From: Rotaria sordida
Taxonomy: Eukaryota > Rotifera > Eurotatoria > Philodinida > Philodinidae
DNA length: 64,000 nucleotides
Direction of reading: 5' to 3'
Assembly (NCBI GenBank): GCA_905250125.1
Contig: CAJNOL010000394.1
Location: forward strand, 1-64,000
In this document: in pieces, positions 50,284 to 62,212 of the stretch
Numbering within the stretch: position 1 is the first letter of the stretch
How the letters are laid out: the number at the start of each line of letters is the position of its first letter
The notes under the pieces: generated by a model
Databases searched by the model: none
What the model was told of the DNA's origin: nothing
The model's input: only the letters and a program-made list of their open reading frames with translations
Translations under genes and position numbers: made by a program

Positions 50284-51462
50284 TTATTTAACATGATTAT
50301 TATAATAATTTTCTAATTGATCAAATAATGTTTTATGAAAATCATGCATAGCATGTTCAACAGTTGGAGCATAGCGACCTGAATCATATGCTTGAGATTC
50401 AAGACCAAGTTGAACATTTTCACATAAATAAATATCTTCTTGTTGTACAACATATGAATCGTTTTGTGAATCGTTTTCATGAGTTTTATTTGTTGATTGA
50501 GGACAATAATAATAATCCATATGAACAATACAATTACGTTCATCAATAGGTACAACTAAATTTGTATCCATATATGGTCCATATCGGTTAATCATTAAAT
50601 TAGGATAAATATATATGAAAAGAACATCACCTTCTGTTCGTTTTGTACCACTACAATATTGTACCGATATTTTCGGATGATCAACAACTGTTTTATATTC
50701 ATTCATATTTAAAATTGAACATAATTGTTTATGAGCATAAGGTACATGATAACCACCATCAAGAAAATTATCAATAAATATTTTCCAATTACATTTTATA
50801 TGATAACTTTTTCTTGATACATATTCTAATTGTTCATAATTTGTTGATTTTAAATATTTTTTATCAATATATTCAATATGTGATAGATCATTTTTAATAT
50901 TATCATTATTTAAAAAATTAAAATTTAAATAAATAAATGGACCAATTGTTTGAATTGATATAGGTTTTAAACGAATAGTTGATGCTTTAAATTGTTCAAT
51001 AGTTTTTAAACGAAATGCTCTTTTTAATCGTCCATTAAAATCATAAAGCCAACCATGATATGGACAAGTAATTTCATTTGTTTCAATATGACCTTGATTA
51101 TTATTTAATAATATCATACCATGATGACAACAAACATTATAATGTGCATATAATGTTGATGTTTTATCAATATTTATTATATATGGTTCTGAAAGAAAAC
51201 GATCTGTTAGAAAATCACCTGGTTTTTTTAATTGAGATTTTCGTCCAGCTAATAACCAATTTTGACCAAAAATAGCATATCGTTCAAGTTCAAATATATC
51301 TCGTGATGTATAAAAACTAGATGGAAGTGTTAAAGCACGTTCAACAGGAATTTTTGATGACCATGATTGAAGAAGATATTCAATTTGAGTTTTATTTGAT
51401 GGAGAATAAATTTTCAAATGACGACATGATACTTGCAATAGACTATAAGAAGAAAATATCAA
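50284..51462 (-). CDS. Rieske non-heme iron oxygenase, choline-monooxygenase-like, intronless
   Basis: This is a 392-aa single-exon protein. The start of the family appears as LPSSFYTSRDIFELERYAIF (~47-66) and NWLLAGR. Rieske [2Fe-2S] ligands are visible as C112-x-H114 (CCHHG) and C133-x2-H136 (CPYHGW). The mononuclear iron site follows as NFLDGGYHVPYAH, with bridging D235 and ligands H239 and H244; this string is very close to plant-type choline monooxygenase. The natural reaction would be oxidation of choline or a similar quaternary amine, or an aromatic compound, using a separate reductase. Most animals make betaine with a choline dehydrogenase instead, so this is notable. Neighbours have an intron every ~100 nt and this gene has none, which fits horizontal acquisition, though base composition matches the surroundings. 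TTCTTATAG within the first codons could mark an acceptor for an upstream 5' exon. Confidence 0.88.
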   Translation of the reverse strand: MIFSSYSLLQVSCRHLKIYSPSNKTQIEYLLQSWSSKIPVERALTLPSSFYTSRDIFELERYAIFGQNWLLAGRKSQLKKPGDFLTDRFLSEPYIINIDKTSTLYAHYNVCCHHGMILLNNNQGHIETNEITCPYHGWLYDFNGRLKRAFRLKTIEQFKASTIRLKPISIQTIGPFIYLNFNFLNNDNIKNDLSHIEYIDKKYLKSTNYEQLEYVSRKSYHIKCNWKIFIDNFLDGGYHVPYAHKQLCSILNMNEYKTVVDHPKISVQYCSGTKRTEGDVLFIYIYPNLMINRYGPYMDTNLVVPIDERNCIVHMDYYYCPQSTNKTHENDSQNDSYVVQQEDIYLCENVQLGLESQAYDSGRYAPTVEHAMHDFHKTLFDQLENYYNNHVK

Positions 51463-52117
51463 GAAATATATATATAAATCTATACATTAAGAATAATAGC
51501 AAGATAAAAATGTATCGATTGAATTTAGCAAAATCATAGGTAACACAAGGAAACCAGCATTATTTACAGCGAAGAACGTAACAGACGGAAATTCATGATT
51601 TTTTCTTTTTCAATTGAAAATAGTCTGATAAACAACCACTATAGTAAATACATTGCAATTGATGTAAAAATGAACCAACCAACAATGAAGAAAGTTTCTC
51701 ATTTATGATTGGTTAATAGAATGACGTTAATCTGTCAGTAAAAATATAATAAAAGAAAGACTATGTAGGCGTGGGAGTATTTTCCTGGATTTACTCGATA
51801 GATTTGACGATGTTTATTAAAATTTTTTACTTAAAATTTCTTTGAAGTTTTTGTTTGTTTTATCAACAATTTTATGTATTTATTAACTGTTTATACTATG
51901 TTTTCTTTACAGAATCTATATTTTAATTCGATTTATTGTCGCTTACATTTGCGTCTGTTCGATAATTTATGCTCTCTGGTCGACAATTGTCGTCAGTTGA
52001 AGTAATTTCATTTTGAATATTAAATTCCATTTCTATTAGACCAAGGTAAAGTTTTTAAACTTTTATTTTCGATGTTAAAAATATTGTTTTTGTTTTAGAT
52101 TAAAAAAAAAACAAAGT
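51463..52117. promoter_or_regulatory. divergent promoter region
   Basis: About 650 bp separate the Rieske gene (minus) from the transporter (plus), so this region must hold both promoters. Before the transporter ATG, CCAAGGTAAAG at ~52045 and TTTTTGTTTTAG at ~52098 look like a short 5'-UTR intron. No other motif is identifiable with confidence. Confidence 0.4.
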
Positions 52118-55100
52118 ATGACTTTCGGCGAATCTCTTTACAAAATTGTTTCTCATTATTCACAATTTTGTAAGTTTTTTTTCTTCTTCTTGAAGATTTA
52201 CTTTTAATTAAATAAATATATATATATATTTTTGTCCTTATAATTAAATAGATTTCGTTGCTATTGCATCGATACTTGGTACGGGTATTCTTGGCCTTCC
52301 GGTGACATTATCTGATAGTGGTTTTCGACCATTTATAATCTCATTTTTGATCTGTTACTTTGTTCAAGTAAAAAAGAAATGCGTAAATACTTTGTTTTTT
52401 TCTCTTATATATTTCTTTGATTAAAGGTATTGACAATTTTTTTCTTTACGGAAGTTTTACAAAAGGCTTATTATCGAAATGTTGAAAATTTACAACTAGT
52501 AAGTTAGAATTTAGCAATTAAATTATTGCTTTTTTTTTTTCTTTTATTTTAAATAGAGCGACAAGGATAATGCACCGATTCATATGGAAAAAGATGAATT
52601 ACCTACGTATGGATCAGATTATGATTTGGCAGCAAGACAGGGTAAGAATAGATCAATATTTAAGATTAGTGTTTTTTTTTTTATCATCACATCTGTTTCT
52701 AATTAATGTACATATCAAAAGATATTATGATTATTATTTTTACTATCTAAGAGGGACCATTTCTGTATATCGCTGTTTGCCTAATGAATGTTCTCAGTAG
52801 GGAATATAAGATCTAGGATGATATCAACATAAATGTATAACGAACCAAACAAAAAAAATAATAGAAATAATCTTCATCATTATATAAAATGTAAGAAAGA
52901 GAAAGAAAATTAATCATATGTATGTTTAACCATTAGAGTTTGTCCTATTTGTTTGCTAGTATAAATACACATAAATTATATAAATATCTCGATACATTTG
53001 ATCAATAAAAACAACGTCTAGATCATGGTAGCCATAGTACTTGTTCCGCGTTTATGCTTATACATATTAATGTGTCTTAGTTTTACATTGGCAATTATAT
53101 TAATTAGTCAAGTAATAGCAGGATTGTGTAATGTAATCATAAATTGTCGTCGAAAGACAATGAGAGAACAACGTCCTATTTTTAATTTCTATATATTTCA
53201 TCATTTAATTACATGTATAATCCGTTGTATAACAATGTTTATAATTTGTTTTTGTCTAATAATTTATGATAAATGTCTTTCTATTGAATTTTTTATTCAT
53301 TTTCTTTTATTATTATCAACATTTGATGTACTTTTAATTATAATTGGTGAAACAGCACATTTTTGGGATTCAACAATAAATTATAAAAGTACATTATATT
53401 CAAAATATTGTTTAATATTTGGATTATTTTTGATTTATTTTCTTTCAAGTCTTTTTCTTTCTATTCATATAACAATGGGTGGAGATAATCCGCTTATTAT
53501 AAATATATGTAAATCAATAAAACCAAAAAAATTTTTTTTTCAATATAATGATAATGAAACATCTTTAATACCAACAAAAATTCTTTATCTACTTTTCATA
53601 TTACTTAATTTATTAACATTAACATGGATATATACATCATATAAAGATATATTTAAATTAAAACGTAAATGTTTAGCAACAGTATTTTTTTATTCACTTG
53701 TATTAACAAAATTTCAAGAACATGAACGTTCAAATATGGTTAATCAAAGTTTAAAACGTCTTTTATATGTATCTTTATTTGTTTTAAGTAATATAATATC
53801 TATATTACCTGGACTAACAATAAAATCTTTGAATATAACATTAAATATTTATTTTCGAATATTTTTTATTTATTTAACAATATTACCATGGTGTGAATCT
53901 GTAACATTTTTATTTTTCAATGAAATGAAATTTAGTTTTATAAAGAAAAAATTTATAACAAAGAAAAATCCTGATCTTCAACAACGTATTGGTACACGTT
54001 TGAGTTCATATCGAGAAAATACTATTAAAATTTCAATCAATCAAATTAATTAAAACAACGAAGGACAATACTTTTTTTTTTTCTATTTATATTTAGAATA
54101 CGGTGAATTTGTGGAATTACGAGATATGGTTGTTCCTTCGAGAGGTGATTTTTTTTTTATTTTTTATTTTTTTTTCGTGTTGTCTTTTTTCTGTTTGTTT
54201 GTGTTTCTGTATTTTCTATTCGTAAATATATGTGTATATATATATTGCTTATTGTCCTCTCACAGGCGATGTTGAATCTAGTGTACCACTAATGCTAAAC
54301 GACAATGGTGATCACGACATAACTACTACTATGAAAAATTATGCCAGACAGTGTATGGATTTCGTTTGTTTTTCTTGCTGCATGAATGATTTCTTTCTTA
54401 TGTTTTGTTTTCATATCAAATTATGGATAAATTTAATTCTTTTTCTATAGCCAATAAAGTGGATACAATCAAGCAATGTTTACCAAATCTTCATTCATTG
54501 GGAGAGCTTTTATTACCATGTTTTCTTCGACAATTATTTACATTAACGGTACTATTGAGCTTGTATGTATTAGTTAGTTTCTTATTAATTTTATGAAAAG
54601 GAAAAGATTTTTTTTATTAGATTATGCTTATTAGTGAGCTACGCACTAGCTGGTAGTCAAGCATTTACAACTTTATTTCATGTCAAGTAAGTTATATGAA
54701 TGATAAATAAATGAATTATTTCAATTTAATTTTAGTTATATTAAAATGATTCCGGTTTTTTGTTGGACATGGACATTTGTCATTATTTTTCTTCATTCAT
54801 TTATTCAACCAATTATATCAGTATTAACTTTTCTTAAAGGAACACTTTTTACTGGAACGGTAAATAATTCTAATTATATATTTTATATCGTTATTTGTTC
54901 TTTTTTTCTTTTTTTGAAAGGTTGTTGTAACATTATTAGTTGGATTAAAAGTACAAAATCCAGTAACAAATGATTATAAAGCTATTGGAGATTCATTTTT
55001 AATGAGTACAATTGCATTAGGTAAGATAAATTATTTTGTTTAATTTGATAGATAGATTTTGATTTAGGTGGTTTAATGAATGTTATGCCATTAATGTTTT

Positions 55101-58100
55101 CAAAATTGAAACAGACAAGAGATGAAGTAAATTAAATTTTCTTTTTTATTTTTTCGACAAAATGTGTTTGATGTCTTTTTTTTATGCTTAGATTATTGGC
55201 TTCAATGTAGCTTTATTTCTTGGTTTGACAACATGTGTTATTTTAAATATTCTTTGGTATGATATAATAGAAGTCAATGAGATTCTATGAAATAAGATAA
55301 TGTTCAATTGAGAGAATTTCGATTAGATCAATATTATTATCAAATACTTTCATTTATGTTTTTTTTTTCTTATTTTTGTTGGAATATTAAAATAATTTTT
55401 CTTTACCACATTGATATAATATCATTTAAATTTACTTCTGACCAAAGTCTAATAAACATATGCACAATCTAATAATCAGGGATGTTCTGAGATTAACGAG
55501 ATTGAAAGACCGACCATTGTTTTAGATATGAATGAGAAAAAAGAAAATTTTCCATGATTGGGACTCATCTCCTCCCGCTCAGGACACCTTTGGATCTAAT
55601 ATTTGAACGTAGAAATGAATAATGCTTGGTTCATATTGATAGATCTGTATAAGACTTATACTTTGTAATAGATTTGATTTTTCTCCTAACAAAAACAAAT
55701 TATAGAAATCTATGTATATGTATAGAACAATGAAATACTGATTTGTATCGGTTAAAAACTTTATAATCAGTATTTTCAAATCGGATCGATTTATCAACAT
55801 TCTTTATATTATTTCAAGAAAACATTTTTAAAAAAAAAGTAAAAAAAAAAAAACAACTGCATTAACCCTTTACCCCCCCTTGGTCACTGGAATGACCATT
55901 TGTAGAACGATTGCAGAAAATAAAGGAAGCATAGAATTCAAAACCTCTAAGAGCACTATTTGTAGTAAACTTCATGAGCTATCGACTAGTAAAAAAAAAG
56001 ATTTTTTTCGCTGTGCTAGTGCCGAGATATACAACTTATAAAATCGATGATTTTCAAAAAAAGTAAAAAATGGAATTTTCTTGGTAAAATTCTTTTTCTA
56101 CCTCTAGGCAATATATATCTTGGCGACGTGTTGCGTGATTTACATCAAAGAAAGTATCCACTAGTAGATTATATAAGTTTCAAAAATTTGAAAAGCATTA
56201 GGTAGACAAGATGTGGTAAAGCATCGAATGGTCACTGAAGGACTTCCAGAAAATCAACCCTTAGCTTTTGGCCTTCTACAATCCGAAAATAAAGTTTTGT
56301 TTAAGCTACGTAAAATCATAGAGTGAACAATTCTCTACAAAATAAGACGTCCACGAGCTCTCTACGACGTTTTTTGGCCGAACTCCGTCGGTATTATGGA
56401 AAGTTTACGAAATTTTTTCCAAATCGATCCCCCTACTCTCCCTCAACAAACTACCCTAAAACTCAAGTGTGCGTTTGATCGATCTGACCGTAATTTTAGC
56501 ATATTGGAGGCACCAATACTCTATTCCAATGGCTGTTTCATCAATAGCTCTTCTGGAACCTCTATGGGGGGTAAAGGGTTAAAATGCTTTTCATATACAC
56601 ATTTGTACCATTTGACTTTTCTCGGCATGTCACAAATTGCATGTAACAAAAAAGAAATCATTGAAATCTATTCGATTGCTGATTTTGTTTTTTTGTTAGT
56701 CTTTTTAAACGACTCATTTTTAACTTATATATTTTCTAAAGGTGTTGGTCAATATTAGCAATTGTTCCACAACGTAGTACATGTTTATCAAATAATCTAA
56801 ATGAATCAATTCAAATGGTATTTAATCTTTTAAATGAATCACAAATTAAAGGTCAATGTATTTATTCACCTTCATTACAAAGGTGGATTTATTTGAAAAA
56901 AAATAATAATCTTTTATTTAAATTCTTCTTTTTTTTCTTTAAGAGCGGAATTAAATGGAGAAATTTCAACAGTACCATTAAGCAAAGTTAGTTCTATAAT
57001 GCAGAACTTAAAAAAAGAAGAATACAATAATCTTTTTTTTTTTCTAATTAGATTCTTGAAACGGACGATTATAAATTTTTTCAATATGTTTCATTTATTG
57101 TTCAATTATTTATTGTAATAAGTATTTCGGTTTCATTTATGACTATGGGTTCAGCATTACATCATACAAGTAAAATAAATATTTTTCTTTGTATTTAATT
57201 AATAAATTATTTTTTTTTCCTTAGTCAAAGGTGTTGTTGATTCATTTTGGAATCCAACAATAGAAGCAGAAACAAGTTTAACAAAATATGGAAATATTTT
57301 TCAATATATTACTGTCCGACGGTAAATAATAATGGATGAACCGAAAATTTTCAGATAAAATATTTGTTTATATGGGCTTAGAAATTTTATCTCAATTTTT
57401 GTTCACGACTAATGAAGGAATGTTTTTAAAGGTTTGAAAAATTAGATTACATGGTAAACCAATAGGCTTTTGCTAACTTTTATAAGTTCCTCATCGAAAA
57501 TGTCAAAAAATATTGAAATTCGAGTAAATATCTCTTTACAAAAGTTTATATTGAACTAAATTTTGGTCTTCACCCAAGTAAAACTATAGACACATTGTCA
57601 AGAGCTCCTTTCCATACAAAACACCTTTTAATCAAAAATCAGAATTTAAGAGAAACAAAAATTAAATTGATCTGTAGAAAAACAACCTCTAATAGTACAT
57701 TTTGCCAAGTAGATTCCACTCTACAAGTTGATATATTAATAAAAGTGTCAACATTTACTTTCGAATTGCAACAATGAAGGTACAGAAGTGTACAGAAAAA
57801 TTTTCCACCCCAACTATTTTGTTGAGCCTTTCCAGAAGATCATTTCATTGGTGTCAAGAAAATTTCTAAGTCTATATTCAGTCAGAACACAAAATTCTGG
57901 TCATAACAAGATGGTCCCAGTAGAACCAGGACCAACACTTTTCCATTAGGAGTAATATCTTTTTTATGCTCGTGTCAAACTTGTATCAAATATTATATTC
58001 TCACGACTCATGTGTTCTAAAATTTTATACGAAAATTATTAAGTAATAATCACTTACAATTTTAATAGTAAAATTAATTCTTTTTTTTTTCGTAAACAAC

Positions 58101-58893
58101 AGATCTGTCAAACATATCAATATGCAGAATAGACGAAGTATTAGTAAATTTTAAAAAAGTAATGAATCTCCAAAAGGAAAGATATTAGATGTCATGCAGA
58201 TCGTGCAAAATTTCTCGAACTCAGTGACACTGCTAGAAAATGATAAAGCATTTTTTGCTAGTGACATGTATAACTAAGTGCGAAATCCGGACTAAAAACA
58301 ATTGATTCCATTCATTACTAGTTATAACCCATAGATTTTGATTTTTCGAAAATATTTTCAAACTAGTCAAAAATAAACAAAGATTTTGTCTCAAAAATTT
58401 CGGTTCGTCTATTAAATAATGAAGTTATTTTCTATTGAAATGATAATTTATTGAATTTTTCTAGAATTATACAATGTATTTTTTCTTTGATTATTTTCTC
58501 AATGGTATTTGGTATTGCAATGAGTAATCCAAAGGTTTGCAAAAATAAAAAAGAAAAAACAATAGAATGTTGTAATTATTAATTCATGATAATTTTAGGG
58601 TTTTAAAAGTATTCTTGAACAAGCTGGAAGTCTTTTTCAAAATATTGAAATGGGTATATTTCTTGCAATAATGATTTATAAAGTCACAGCAACAGAATAT
58701 CGGTAAGAAATGTTAAGTTTTAAAGAAAGAAAAAAAAAAGAAAAGATTTCCTTCAAATATTTTATCTAGCCGTTATGTATTACCTTTTCAATTACCACAA
58801 TGGTTTATTACTTTTCAATGGATCATTCCAATTTATTTTGGCTTTGCTGTTATTTATGATATATATCATATAGTTTGGCATTATTTAAAATAA
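52118..58893 (+). CDS. amino-acid-permease-like multi-pass transporter (APC/AAAP type)
   Basis: I read 19 exons (first 52118-52169, last ending at 58893) joining in phase to about 559 aa. The first membrane segment, ILGTGILGLPVTLSDSGF, carries the Gly-rich pattern typical of the first helix of amino-acid/auxin permeases and SLC38/SLC36 relatives. An acidic loop of ~90 residues follows (DKDNAPIHMEKDELPTYGSD to VESSVPLMLNDNGDHD). About ten further hydrophobic segments come after, with an extracellular-looking Cys loop containing NNLNESIQ and NESQ glycosylation-type sites. The substrate cannot be told from the sequence; amino acid/proton or sodium symport is the family inference. Two introns are unusual: 52642-54096 contains an intronless seven-TM gene, and that before the 56743-56880 exon contains a piggyBac-type MITE. 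A third large intron (57323-58464) holds another TIR element. Confidence 0.75.
53025..54053 (+). CDS. seven-TM receptor-like protein nested in a transporter intron
   Basis: This 342-aa intronless frame lies on the same strand as its host, wholly inside transporter intron 52642-54096. Hydrophobic segments are visible near residues 8-33, 52-78, 85-107, 126-150, 185-205, 243-263 and 275-297. Between the sixth and fifth segments lies a basic and acidic loop (KFQEHERSNMVNQSLKR), and the C-terminal tail is basic and Ser/Asn-rich. This layout resembles a rhodopsin-like or invertebrate chemosensory GPCR. The usual DRY and NPxxY signatures are not evident, so the class is uncertain. TCTAG lies three bases before the ATG and could be a trans-splice acceptor, giving it an independent transcript. 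No close family is recognised. Confidence 0.65.
   Translation: MVAIVLVPRLCLYILMCLSFTLAIILISQVIAGLCNVIINCRRKTMREQRPIFNFYIFHHLITCIIRCITMFIICFCLIIYDKCLSIEFFIHFLLLLSTFDVLLIIIGETAHFWDSTINYKSTLYSKYCLIFGLFLIYFLSSLFLSIHITMGGDNPLIINICKSIKPKKFFFQYNDNETSLIPTKILYLLFILLNLLTLTWIYTSYKDIFKLKRKCLATVFFYSLVLTKFQEHERSNMVNQSLKRLLYVSLFVLSNIISILPGLTIKSLNITLNIYFRIFFIYLTILPWCESVTFLFFNEMKFSFIKKKFITKKNPDLQQRIGTRLSSYRENTIKISINQIN
55862..56582. mobile_element. piggyBac-type MITE with TTAA target duplication
   Basis: TTAA at 55862-55865 and at 56579-56582 flank a 713-bp element. Its ends are a perfect 13-bp inverted repeat, CCCTTTACCCCCC at the left and GGGGGGTAAAGGG at the right. The TTAA duplication and CCCTTT-type ends are the hallmark of the piggyBac superfamily. 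There is no transposase; a 120-codon frame starting at 56396 crosses the right end and is not coding in the element sense. The element is GC-richer than its flanks and sits in an intron of the permease-like gene. Confidence 0.92.
57331..58412. mobile_element. ~1.1-kb TIR element in transporter intron
   Basis: GAACCGAAAATTTTCAGATA, continuing to AAATATTTGTTTA near 57339-57371, has its inverted match at about 58377-58406 (TAAACAAAGATTTTGTCTCA through AAAATTTCGGTTC). TAAATAAT occurs immediately outside at both ends (57323-57330 and 58413-58420) and may be an 8-bp target duplication of hAT type, though AT-richness makes chance possible. The left copy of TAAATAAT includes the intron's own donor GTAAAT. 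Confidence 0.7.
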
Positions 58894-59192
58894 AAAAAAA
58901 GAAGAAGAGAAATGAAAATAGCATAATATTTATTTTTTTTTTGTTGTGGTCATAATATTGCTGATTTAATATTGTCTCAATAATATATTTTATTTTTATT
59001 TGTTTGTTTGTTTGTTTTTGTCTGTAACATAATTGTTGTCATCGACATTTTTATTTAGTTTTCTCATACAAATTTTATGCTCATATTTATTTTTCTTGTC
59101 TTCTCAGTCAAATGTTACAATGTTTGTCGGAAAAAAAAAGAGATCAAGTATAAATTTATTTATTTTCGTTGTCTTCAGATTGAACAATCATA

Positions 59193-62047
59193 ATGCATTC
59201 GACATCAGCTAATATTGGATTTCAAGATTTATATACTCAACTAACAGAACCTCATATTGGATTTGAACGATTTGTAGAAGAATGTAATAATAATATACCA
59301 ACAAATAATACTTCAGGTATCATTTTGATTTATGTACTAAAAAAAAAAAGGATTAGAAAGATAAAAATTCATAACTATATCGAATAATAATTGTAGTTTT
59401 TATCCTCGCTTTGAATTAATAAATCCCTAACACAATGAATAGAGAATTTCGATAAAATAAACAATCTTTTAGTGATAATAAAATTAAAAAAAAAAACATT
59501 TTCAAATTTTAAGATTTAAGTAACCTAATAAACTTTTTCCGTTCTTTATCAATTACTGTCGGTATATTCGTAGTAAATTTAATTGTCATATTGATCGTAG
59601 GATATTCAAGATATTTTTGACATAACTGACAGTTGTAGTCGGTCGAGAATTTTTGAACCGGTTTGGTCTAACCAATTCAAAAGATGTTTTAGACCGGCAA
59701 AAACTAATCAGTTTATTGGATCATACTACGAGTGACTTCAAAAACACATTTATTTTCTTTTTTGTACGCAGATTTTTAACATCTTCAAGAAGAAATACCA
59801 TGTTATAGTTGTTTATTCTATATAAAGGAAGAAGAAAAGAGAGTTATTTCCTCATCAATTGATTTCTAAACTTCAAATCTTGAATTTTTCTCACTCAACC
59901 TTGTCAGACAAATCTAACATCTCTCGTCAAACGACGATCCAAGTCGAAATTTGATGTTTATCAAAAACGTTTAGCTCAAATAACATAACTTTGATGGGCA
60001 CTTTTTAAAAAAATGAAATATATTTCGATTAAAGAAATAAAAGTGTGGACGAACATTTTTGAAACAACATTATTTCATTATTTTGATAAGAACAAGGTTT
60101 ATCAGAGAAAAATGACATATCTATAACATACTTTCCAATCTATGAAAACTGATTGGTCTAACTAGAACGGTTACAATTCTGACATAACTATATCTTCATA
60201 ATTAAAAACTAACAATTATTTTTATCTTTATTTTATTCATACTAGGAAATACAAATCCTAATTCAAGTTTACCAATTCAAACAAATATAATCTCATCGTC
60301 TGATTATTCATCAACTATTTTGAAAACAATGCCTTCTTCTTCATCAAAATCAAATGGAAATTCTCATTTATCAATAAAATGTCTTTTCACTCCATTTTTA
60401 TCTACTATTTATACTGAAATTGATACAATATGGTTTCAAAAGAAATGGTTAATATTTAATGATAATCATAAAGAAACATTTTTAATATTATGTTCAGATA
60501 TATCAAATTATTTAACTGTACAAATGGCTATTAATCAAAATTGTTTTGTAAACAGTAAATTACCACTTCGTAATCAACCTGAATGTTTACTTATTCGAAC
60601 AGAAATCAATAATAAAAGTTTATTTTTACCTAATTCAATTATTTCATTTGAAAATTTTTTTGATAGAAATAAAAATTTATCTCAAGGAAAATTAATTGCT
60701 ATTATATGTGAGTCAGATAAAATTAAGAATAAATTAATGTTTTATAAACATTCACCAAAAAATCATTGGTATATTCTTCATATTAATCGTATAAAACCAT
60801 CACAATCATATTCAAATATATTATCGGATGATGAACAATTTCAACTTGAATCAATTTTAAAACAAAATAATCATAGAAAATTTATTCATCCATCTGAATT
60901 AGTTTTTCCTTTATCTGCTTTATGCTATCATCCTATTACTTATGTATATGTTGTACAGAAAATTAATGATGAGAATTAGTAAATTTTTGACTATAATCAA
61001 CGAATGTGATCATAAAATGTTTGTTTTTTTTTGTGATTTTTATTTAATTAAGAAATTCAATTTTTTTCGATTGTTTGTTTTCTTTTTTGATTTAATTGAC
61101 AATTTCATTGAAGTGATTATATGATTTATAGAATGAATGTAAAAGTTTCTTATGTATTATTTTTTCTGTTTTATTTTGTATAATATACAAATTATATATT
61201 TTCTACTTGTTATAATATTTGTGTCTTCCTTTATAAAGAAAAAAATTTTTATTTTGAACTTAATTATTTTTCTTGTTTTTTTTTTTTGTTTAGATAAGAA
61301 ACAATTTTAGAAGCTATCAAATATATCATTAGAATATTCATAATTATACTTATGCTTCATAAATAATCTATGGCAGCTGGTATATAATATATTATTGGTT
61401 AAAATCATTTTTTATTTTTATATTTTCGTTTAGATTCTGGAACGTATGTTGATACAGATGATATTCTTCAATGTATTATAAATGATGCTAAAGCTGGTTA
61501 TATGGAATCTCGATGTCGAGATTATTTAGATGTACGAACATATAGACATGCTATTTGTTTTGATACAGGAGAATATTTTGATGCATTAGAATTATATGCT
61601 CCTGTTGGATCATTAACTATTCAAAAAATAATTGATGATCAGCAAGATTTAGATACAATTCATTTACGACGACCAGCACCCGTTATTCTACCAATAATAA
61701 TATCAAAAATTTGTAATGATGCTAATTCATATGTAATTCCATCAGAAATACTTAATATTCATGCTATTCTTCCTCGTTCACCACGTTATCAACTCGAAGC
61801 TATTATATGTGAACTAAATCAACATTTTATTGTTTTCATAAAAAATTTAGAAACAAATAAATGGTATTATTATCAACATGGTTATACATGTGAACAATTA
61901 AATAATGATTTAAATGATAATTTGAATGATATAATTGAATCAAGATCAGTGAATGAACAAATACGTTTAATAGAATCAGCACATTTTCTTTTATCATTAA
62001 TTTTTCATAATGCAGTAAAATATATTTATAGACAAGAAGAAAAATGA
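59193..62047 (+). CDS. CYLD-type USP C-terminal half, one first exon with two alternative last exons
   Basis: The first exon 59193-59316 ends in phase 1 and can splice in frame to 60246-60979 (285 aa in all) or to 61434-62047 (245 aa in all). Both ends are full stops. The second option resembles the CYLD ubiquitin protease after its Cys box: VGSLTIQKIIDDQQ, RPAPVILP, LEAIICELNQHFIVFIKN with a His in the place of the catalytic one, KWYYYQHG, and a terminal FHNAVKYIYRQ. The first option is a more degenerate homologue (PECLLIR, LIAIICESD, NHWYILH, ITYVYVVQK) without that His. Neither has a Cys box (NSCYLDS-like), so neither should be an active deubiquitinase; a ubiquitin-binding or regulatory role is only inference. 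The pair looks like a tandem exon duplication. It sits just upstream of the CAP-Gly gene. Confidence 0.6.
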
Positions 62048-62212
62048 ATTTTTATTTTTTTTCATTTTATTTTTTCTGGTTTTCTATAATGAAATTGTTT
62101 TGATATATAAATGATACAAAATTTTGTGATGTTGTTTTTTTTACAATAAAATCTAGAAAAAAGTAATACTCAAGGAAAAAACAATTTTTATTTCATTTTT
62201 TTTTGGAGATCA

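Noticed and set aside
56396-56758. 120-codon frame at the right end of the piggyBac-type MITE
   Set aside because: It runs across the element boundary into host intron and the acceptor of the next transporter exon, so it is not a coherent coding unit.
59620-60190. Possible TIR element in the intron after 59316 (CATAACTGACAG and GACATAAC words)
   Set aside because: The match between the two ends is short and patchy; I could not extend it into convincing arms.
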